Source: an uncultured Clostridia bacterium (GTDB lineage Bacteria; Bacillota; Clostridia; TANB77; CAG-508). Taken from it: a stretch of DNA of 59,209 nt. The notes beneath the pieces were generated by a model that saw nothing but the letters and a program-made list of their open reading frames with translations, was not told the origin of the DNA and did not search any database. The translations under genes and the position numbers were made by a program. Shown here in pieces: positions 42,705 to 50,900 of the stretch (positions are counted from its first letter, which is position 1; the number at the start of each line of letters is the position of its first letter). The DNA lies in the NCBI GenBank assembly GCA_904387305.1, contig CAJFLB010000015.1:1-59209 (forward strand), given 5' to 3'.

Positions 42705-43097
42705 ATGATAGAAATTTTAATAGGGATATTATCAGGAATTATCAGTGGAACAGGAATGGGAGGAGGAACCATATTAATCTTTCTCCTTGTATATATGTTG
42801 GGAATAGAACAACATATTGCACAAGCTACAAATCTAATTTTTTTTATTCCTACATCCATAATAGCAATCATAATAAATTTAAAAAACAAAAATATTGCCT
42901 TGCAAAGTGCTGTATTCATTTCAATATTTGGAATATTAGGTGCTATTATTGGGGCTAATATATCCATTAATATTGATGTCAAGCTATTAAGAAAATGTTT
43001 TGGCATATTTTTAGCAATTATTGCTATTCATGAAATATATACCATTATAAAATGGTATAAAAAACAAAAAATACGAGATACTAAACATGAAAGTTAA
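42705..43097 (+). CDS. Half-size TSUP (TauE/SafE) family permease subunit B
   Basis: At 130 residues with about four membrane segments, it starts IEILIGILSGIISGTGMGGG, again the glycine-rich TSUP repeat, followed by LLVYMLGIEQHIAQATNLIF. It follows subunit A by 12 bases with AAGAAGGGAA before the ATG, so the two probably form a heteromer equal to one classical transporter. A mutational split is unlikely, since both halves have proper starts and ends. The C-terminus is basic and cytosolic. Confidence 0.85.
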   Translation: MIEILIGILSGIISGTGMGGGTILIFLLVYMLGIEQHIAQATNLIFFIPTSIIAIIINLKNKNIALQSAVFISIFGILGAIIGANISINIDVKLLRKCFGIFLAIIAIHEIYTIIKWYKKQKIRDTKHES

Positions 43098-43124
43098 AAT
43101 AAGATTTTAGAGAGGATGATGAAT

Positions 43125-43265
43125 ATGAAATTTGTAAAAGGTATTGTAATAGGAGGATTATTAGTAACAGGAGCAGCTATGATGTATACAGAAATGGGAA
43201 AAAGTACAAAAAGAAGGATGATGAAAAAAGGAAGACAAATGATAAAAAAGATGGGGATTGCATAA
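43125..43265 (+). CDS. Small membrane protein, 46 aa
   Basis: ATG 43125 has AGAGAGG nine bases upstream; in-frame ATGs at 43116 and 43119 are too close to it. One hydrophobic helix (GIVIGGLLVTGAAMMY) is followed by a strongly basic tail (STKRRMMKKGRQMIKK). It resembles short YrzQ/DUF3918-like proteins of Bacillota in layout, but that is not verified. It is likely the last gene of the TSUP transcript. Confidence 0.6.
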   Translation: MKFVKGIVIGGLLVTGAAMMYTEMGKSTKRRMMKKGRQMIKKMGIA

Positions 43266-43284
43266 GATACTAAAATAAGTCAAT

Positions 43285-43315
43285 AAAAAATCCAACTTAA
43301 ATAAAGTTGGATTTT
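43285..43315. terminator. Bidirectional terminator
   Basis: AAAATCCAACTT pairs with AAGTTGGATTTT between convergent genes ending at 43265 and 43333. Confidence 0.85.
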
Positions 43316-43332
43316 GACTTTTTAAGACAAAT

Positions 43333-43854
43333 TTAGATATTAGTAATTTCATTGTATTTATCATTGCATTTATCAGTATACTTCTCATCATATTTATCAT
43401 TGCATTTGTCATTGCATTTTTTATCACATTTTTCATCCTTTTTATCTTTACATTTTTCAGATTCTAAAAAGCAATCACATTTTTCATTTTTTTCGCCTTT
43501 TAAGCATCTTCCTTCATGATGACATTTTGCGCAAACTTTAATTTTTTTGGTATCATTTACCCATATTTGGATAGCATATTGTTTTCCTGGACATAAAGGA
43601 CCGAATACAAATTCTCCTTCACAATCAGTAAACGTATGCCCAATTGCTCTACGTTCTTCTTTACCACAATCATAAACAATTTCAACTAATTTTACGACAG
43701 CATCTGTAACTGGTTCTTTAAAGCAATCTTTTACAACTCCATAAATAACATCTCTGTTATCTTCTGGTAAAGTAATGTCTAAATCAAATTGTTTTCCTCC
43801 AGATATAACACCATCGATATCTAAAATTTGACATGGTTTTTTATTATATTCCAT
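43333..43854 (-). CDS. Carboxypeptidase-regulatory-like domain protein with Cys/Lys-rich repeat tail
   Basis: The N-terminal part (VIYGVVKDCFKEPVTDAVVK, then HTFTDCEGEFVFGPLCPGKQ) is a carboxypeptidase regulatory-like beta-sandwich. From about residue 113 the protein is Cys-rich (CAKCHHEGRC) and ends in short repeats of the type KCNDKYDEKYTDKC. There is no signal peptide, so it is intracellular or a spore-coat-type protein; the cysteine repeats would suit cross-linking in a spore surface layer, which is inference. The ATG at 43854 has AAAGGGTG upstream on the minus strand. Confidence 0.8.
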   Translation of the reverse strand: MEYNKKPCQILDIDGVISGGKQFDLDITLPEDNRDVIYGVVKDCFKEPVTDAVVKLVEIVYDCGKEERRAIGHTFTDCEGEFVFGPLCPGKQYAIQIWVNDTKKIKVCAKCHHEGRCLKGEKNEKCDCFLESEKCKDKKDEKCDKKCNDKCNDKYDEKYTDKCNDKYNEITNI

Positions 43855-43960
43855 TTTAAAATCACCCTTTCTAAAACAACTTAAGTTGCTTTATATATCA
43901 TATGAAGAATTTTGTCGAAAGTGAAAGAAATGCAGAGAAAAATGAAAAATAAGAAAAAAC

Positions 43961-43988
43961 TTTACAACTTATATTTTTATGATATAAT
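43961..43988 (+). promoter_or_regulatory. Promoter upstream of the 44019 gene
   Basis: TTTACA (43961-43966) and TATAAT (43983-43988) are 16 bases apart, 30 bases before the start codon. Confidence 0.7.
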
Positions 43989-44018
43989 AAAAATAGATAG
44001 ACTAAGGAGGAAAGTAGA

Positions 44019-44900
44019 ATGGGAATATGGGAGAATATAAAGGCCAGAAGAGAAGCGAAAAAACAACAAGAAATAGATGAAGAAATAGACAGAATAGAAC
44101 AAAATAAAGGAAAAAGACTAAATGAGAAAGGTAAAGAAAGAGCAACTAAAAAAGTAGAAGCTAAAAGAACAAGAAGAGGTATTAGAAACACAATAATAGC
44201 AATATTGGGGTCAATAGGACTTACAGTAGGAGCACAAGCATTATTACCAGATGGAAATGAAGGAAAACAACCCGATAATAAAACAAATATTGAAATGGAA
44301 AATGAAAGTGATACTTCAACTACTAAAAGAGATGAATATTTGCAAGAATTACGAGATATGAGTCAATATGATGGTACAGAAAATTTACAAGAAGAACTAG
44401 GTGATACCCATATAGTAAATGAAATTTTAAATATGTATAATGATAATTTATTAGAACAAGCAAAAATTGATAAAGATGATTTAGGAATTATATTTCAAGA
44501 CTATGTAGGAGAAGGACATATTATAGAAAAACGTTCTGAAGATGGAGAAATTTCTTACATAGAAGATGCTTCAAAAGTTACAAAAGATTTACAGGCAGGA
44601 GAATCATGGGTTGAATCAAATGATATAGGACATGTATATGTTTTGGTAGACACTGAACACAATAATACAATTGCAGGAATTGGTTTAATTAATGAGCAAT
44701 ATCATGAAATTGATGTTGAACAGATTAGAAATCTATCAAATGGTACAGTATATGAAAAAAATAATCAAACTTATGTTGGCTTACCAGAAGAATATGAATT
44801 ACAAGATATAGATAAGAATTTTAGTAATTATTTTCAAGAGAGACAAGTAAAAGTGGAAGCAAAAGAAAAAGCAGAAGAAGATAATGAAATGGAGCATTAA
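44019..44900 (+). CDS. Membrane protein, 293 aa, unknown
   Basis: I do not recognise it. About 50 very basic, charged N-terminal residues (for example IKARREAKKQQEIDEEIDRI) precede one transmembrane helix (NTIIAILGSIGLTVGAQAL, about residues 57-75). An acidic extracytoplasmic part of about 215 residues follows, with a folded-looking segment (IGHVYVLVDTEHNNTIAGIG). The ATG has AAGGAGG upstream. Its terminator hairpin overlaps the start region of the giant glucan synthase gene, so the two may be transcriptionally linked. Confidence 0.7.
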   Translation: MGIWENIKARREAKKQQEIDEEIDRIEQNKGKRLNEKGKERATKKVEAKRTRRGIRNTIIAILGSIGLTVGAQALLPDGNEGKQPDNKTNIEMENESDTSTTKRDEYLQELRDMSQYDGTENLQEELGDTHIVNEILNMYNDNLLEQAKIDKDDLGIIFQDYVGEGHIIEKRSEDGEISYIEDASKVTKDLQAGESWVESNDIGHVYVLVDTEHNNTIAGIGLINEQYHEIDVEQIRNLSNGTVYEKNNQTYVGLPEEYELQDIDKNFSNYFQERQVKVEAKEKAEEDNEMEH

Positions 44901-44929
44901 ATTTAGATAAAAAATAACAGAAGAGTATA

Positions 44930-44989
44930 AAAAATCCACTCTTTGCAAACAATATGTGTAAAACATATTTGCAAGGAGTGGGATTTTTT
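44930..44989 (+). promoter_or_regulatory. Terminator-like hairpin carrying the glucan synthase ribosome binding site
   Basis: AAAAATCCACTCTTTGCAAA pairs with TTTGCAAGGAGTGGGATTTTT (within 44962-44989), a stem of about 25 base pairs, and ends in seven T residues. The right arm holds AAGGAGTGGG, the ribosome binding site of the next gene, and the T run overlaps its TTG start codon. Readthrough transcripts would therefore have an occluded start. Confidence 0.7.
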
Positions 44990-47900
44990 TGAAAACAAAT
45001 AAAATATTAAAAATCGATGGAACAATATTAGATAAAAAGCAATTAGAAAATCATTTGCAAAAAATTGCATCCAATCATAATTTAACAAACAAACCATCTA
45101 AAGAAACATATCCAATTCCTCAATTAATAGAAAATTATGAAACCATAAAAACAGTATATAATTTATTAAATGAACATGTCAAATTAGGAATGACAACACA
45201 CCCAGCGGGGGAGTGGTTATTAGACAATTTTTATATCATAGAAGAAACAGTAAAACAAATTCAAAAAGAATTAACATTAAAAAAATATATGAATTTTCTG
45301 GGGATTGCGAATGGAAAATACAAAGGATTTGCCAGAATATTTGTATTAGCAGCAGAAATTGTAGCTTATACAGATAATAAGATTGAAAAAGAAGATTTAG
45401 AAGATTATCTTGCAAGTTATCAAGAAAAAAAGACATTAAGTATGGAGGAATTTTGGAATATTGGTTTGTTTCTTCAAATAGCCATTATTGAAAATATTAG
45501 AGAAATCTGTGAAAAAATATATAGTAGTCAAATACAGAAAATGAAAGCAGAAAATATTGTGCAAAAACTAATTGAAAACCCACAAGATAAGAAAGAAAAT
45601 CATATATATCATTTGAAAAATATCAAAAAAGATATGTTAAATGATGTGAAATATCCATTTATAGAATATATGTCATATATTCTAAAACGATATGGAAAAA
45701 AAGGATATCGCTATTTGAAAATATTAGATGAAATTGTAGAAATGACAGGGACGACAGTACAGGAAGTCATCAAAAAAGAACATTTTGATATTGCTGTTAA
45801 AAAAGTATCTATTGGAAATAGTATTACAAGCATAAAGACAATACAAAGAATTAATTTTTTAGAAATTTTTGAAAAAATAAATGGAGTAGAAGAAATTTTA
45901 AAACAAGATCCGGCAGGCGTATATCCTAAAATGGATAATGATACAAAAGATTATTATAGAAATATCATTAAAGAAATATCAAAAAAAACGAAAATATCAG
46001 AAATATATATAGCTAAAAAGATTTTACAATTAGCAGAAGATAATAAACCAAAGGGAAAAAAGGCGCATATTGGATATTATATCATTGATAAAGGAATTGA
46101 AAAAGTTTATCAAGAATTACAGTGTAGAGTTCCAAAACATTTAGAAGAAAAAACAAAACAAAAATTATATATTACAACAAATATTTTTTTATCAATTGTA
46201 GTATCATTTGTATTTAGCAGTATTTTAAATCTATATATTCAAAATGTGGGCATATATATATTTAATTTTCTGATTTTATTAATTCCGTCATCAGAAATTG
46301 TGACACAAATCATACAATATATGTTAAGTAAAATTGTAAAACCAAAACCAATTCCCAAAATAGATTTTTCAAAAGGAATTGATGAAGAAAATGCATGTAT
46401 GGTAGTTATTCCAACCATTTTGAAAAATAAAGAAAAAGTAAAAGAATTGATGCATAAACTGGAAGTATATTATATTGCAAATCAATCAAAAAATTTGTAT
46501 TTTACTTTATTAGGTGATTGCTCAGAAAGTACCATGAAAGAAGAAAAAATTGATAATGAAGTGATTGAAACAGGAATGAAATTAGCCGAAAACTTAAATG
46601 AAAAATATTCAAAAGAAAATGATTTCCCGATTTTTCATTTTATTCATAGAAAAAGAGAATGGAATGAAAAAGAAAATTGTTATTTAGGTTGGGAAAGAAA
46701 AAGAGGAATGTTGACACAATTTAATGAATATCTGTTAGGGAATGAAGAAAATGTATTTCGTACCAATACCATAGAAACATACAAAGATTGTATTCCAAAG
46801 ATACAATATGTGATAACTTTAGATGCAGATACAGATTTAATTTTAAATTCTGCTTTTGAATTGGTAGGGGCAATGGCACATATCTTAAATAAACCAGTCA
46901 TAGATGAAGAAAAAAATATTGTTGTAGAAGGACATGGAATGATTCAACCTAGAATTGGAATCAACTTAGATATTTCCTATAAAACCATATTCACACAAAT
47001 ATTTGCAGGAGCAGGTGGAATTGATTCTTATACAAATGCGATTTCTGATTTATATCAAGACAATTTTGGAGAAGGAATCTTTACAGGAAAAGGAATTTAT
47101 GATGTAAAGGTATTTTCAAAAGTATTAAAAAATGCGATACCAGAAAATACAGTATTAAGTCATGATTTATTAGAAGGCTGTTATTTACGTTGTGGTTTAG
47201 CAACAGACATTATGCTAATGGATGGATATCCTACAAAATATAATAGTTTTATGAACCGATTATCTAGATGGATAAGAGGAGATTGGCAAATTATTAGTTG
47301 GTTGAAAGGTAAAGTAAATAGTAAAGTAGGAAATATACAAAACCCATTAAATAGTCTTTCAAAATATAAAATATTTGATAACTTAAGAAGAAGTTTGATT
47401 GAAATCATGGTTATCATTTCTTTAATTTTGTTTGTTATGCTAGGAAAAGTATATCATTTTGAAACATATCCATTTATTATGATAAGTATCATAGCAGTTG
47501 TCATGCCATATATATTAGAGATGTTCAATACTATGTTAGTAAAAAAAGAAGGGGAGCATAAACAAAAGAAATTTTCTCCTAGGATATCAGGATATAAAGG
47601 AATTGGATTAAGAATATTGATAACCATAGGTGTATTACCATATAAAGCATATGTTTCTTGTGTAGCCATCATAAAAACATTGTATCGAAAATGGATAAGT
47701 CATAAAAAACTATTAGAATGGATGACATCAGAAGAAGCAGAAAAACAAGCGAAAAATGATGTGATGTCATATATAAAACAAATGTGGTTTAATATTGCTT
47801 TGGGAATAGTAACCATAGGACTTGCATTAACTAACAAAGGATTTGGGGATTTTATCATTGAAACCATATTGGGGATTTTATGGATCTTGACACCTTTTAT

Positions 47901-50900
47901 TATGTGGTATATCAGTAAAGAGAAAAAAGAGGTAACAGCAATCGAAACATTAGATAAAACAGAAATAGAATATGTCTTAGAAATCGGAAGAAAAACATGG
48001 CAATTTTTTAAAAAATATATCACTAAAGAAAACAATTATCTGATGCCAGATAATTATCAAGAAGATAGAAAACAAAAAATTGTCACAAGAACATCTTCAA
48101 CCAATATAGGATTATCCATTTTGGCAATTGTTTCAAGTTATGATTTACAATATGAAACTTTACCAGATACCATTAATTTATTGCACAAAGTTGTAACATC
48201 AGTGGATAGTTTACAAAAATGGAATGGACATTTATACAATTGGTATGACACCAAAACAAAAGAACCATTAAGACCAAGATATATTTCAACAGTAGATAGT
48301 GGAAATTTTGTTGGATATTTATATGTGACAAAAGCATTTTTAGAAGAAATACAAGAAAAGTTACAAAACCATGATAATGTTCATTTTGAACAAAGTATAG
48401 AACATAAGAAAAATAGAGAAGAATATGAGACAGTATCAAAAGAAAACACAGTATCAAAAGAACAAAGAAATGAAATAATAGAAACAAAAAGAAAAATAGA
48501 TATCACAAATGAAGAAGAAAAGGGAAAAGTACAAAATCAAATAAAAGAAATGCTAGAAATTATTGAAAGAATGATTGAACAAACAGACTTTACCTATTTA
48601 TATAGTCAAGAACATCAAATCTTTTCAATAGGATATAATATTGAGGAAAACAAACTAACAGATTCGTATTATGACCTGTTAGCAACAGAAGCAAGACAGG
48701 CAAGCTTGGTTGCCATCGCGAAAAAAGATATTCCATCAAAACATTGGAATCATTTAAGTAGAACATTAACCATTTTAGGAAAATATAAAGGATTGATTTC
48801 TTGGTCAGGAACAGCATTTGAATATTTAATGCCAAACATGAATATTCCCAAATATAAAGGTAGCTTACTAGATGAATCTTGCAAATTCATGATGATGAGT
48901 CAAATGAAATATGCAGAAGAAATGCATTTACCATTTGGTGTATCAGAAGCAGCATTTAATTTAAAAGATTTACAATCCAATTATCAATATAAAGCATTTG
49001 GAATTCCATGGCTTGGACTAAAAAGAGGACTAGCAGATGAAATGGTGGTATCTACTTATGGTAGTATGTTAGCTATTACAGATATTCCGAAGGAAGTCGT
49101 TAAAAACTTAAAAGTATTAGAACAATATGGTATGTATAGCAAATATGGATTTTATGAATCTTTAGATTTTACTCCAGAAAGAGTTAGAAAAGGGAAAAAG
49201 GCAGAGGTTGTGAAGACCTATATGGCACATCATCAAGGATTAATTTTATTATCTATCAATAACTTAATCAATCAACTAATCTTGCAAAAACGATTCACCA
49301 AAAATCCAGAAATACAAGCAGTTAGCATTTTGTTTCAAGAGACAATGCCAGAAAAAGCAATTATCACAAAAGAAGATAAAGAAAAGGTAGAAAAATTAAA
49401 ATATAAAGATTATGAAGACTATATTGTAAGAACATATACGAAAATAGATGAGAAATTAATCACAGGAAATGTTATTTCTAATGAAAATTATATGATAGCA
49501 ATGAATCAAAAAGGAGAAGGGGTTAGTAAATATAAAAATATTTATATCAATCATTTTAAACGTACAGATGATTATACACAAGGAATTATATTTTATATCA
49601 AAAGTATTAAAAACAAACAAATTATGAGTTCTAGTTATTCACAAAATATAAAAAATGAAAATCAATACCAAATTCGATTTATGCCAGATAAAAATGAACA
49701 AGAGATAACAAGTGGAAATATAAAAGCAACGATAAAAACAACAGTTGCCTCAAATGAACCAGTAGAATTAAGAAGAATGATAATAGAAAATTTAGGAAAT
49801 GAAGAAGAAATTGTAGAATTGACAGGATATTTTGAACCTATATTAACACCAAAAGAACAATATTACGCACATCCAGCTTTTAATAATCTATTTTTAGTCT
49901 ATGGATATGATGAAAAAAATGAAGCATTACTTGTTAAAAGAAAGAAAAGAGAATTAGGAGAAAAAGAAGTCTATCTAGCAACAACATTACATGCAAGTAG
50001 AGAAGATAGAATTGGTGATTTGGAATATGAAATCGAAGAAGAAAAATTTAATGGAAGAGGAAATTTAAAAATACCAAAAATGGTAAAAGATTCATTGCCA
50101 TTTTCTAAAAAAATAGGACTTGTGACAGAACCAGTGGTAGCTATGAAAAGAACCATCAAAATAAAGAAACAGGAAAAAGTTGTAATCGATTTTATATTAT
50201 CTGTAGAAGAGGAAAAAGAACAAGTGCTTCAAAACCTAGAAAAATATACATCATTTGAAAATGTAAAAAATGAATTTGAGTTGTCAAAAGCAAGAGTAGA
50301 AGCAGAAACACGATATTTAAATATGAAAGGAAAAGACATTGAAATTTATCAAAAGATGTTATCTTATATTGTGTTTGATGATTCTATAAAAAGTGTAGAA
50401 AAAGAGAAATTTAATCACACACAGAATTATAAACAAAGTGATTTGTGGAAATATGGAATATCAGGAGATTTACCAATTATTTTAGTAAAAATGAAAAATG
50501 CAAATGATGTGCAAGGGTTAAAAGAAGTACTAAAAGCTTATGAGTATTTTAGAACCAAAAATGTAGAAACAGAAATTGTCATTATAGATGAAGAAAAATA
50601 TAGTTATGAAAATTATGTAAGAGAAGAAATAGATTCTACTATATTAAATCAACATATGGGATATTTAAAAAATATAAAAGCAGGCATTTTTATATTAAAT
50701 GAAGAGGAAATGGATAAAAAAGACATTGCTTTTCTAGAATTTATATCTGTTATTACAGTTGATTGTGCAAAAGGAAATTTAGAAAATAATTTAAAAGAAA
50801 TAGAAGAAACCTATTTAGAAAATTATAAAGAAATTAGTGAAGAAGAAAATGTAAATCAATTTGTTGAAGAAAATACAGAAGATGTGGATATTTTAAAAGA

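Noticed and set aside
43333..43854. Metallothionein
   Set aside because: The Cys-rich tail might suggest it, but the protein starts with a regulatory-like beta-sandwich and the tail is dominated by Lys, Asp and Asn repeats.
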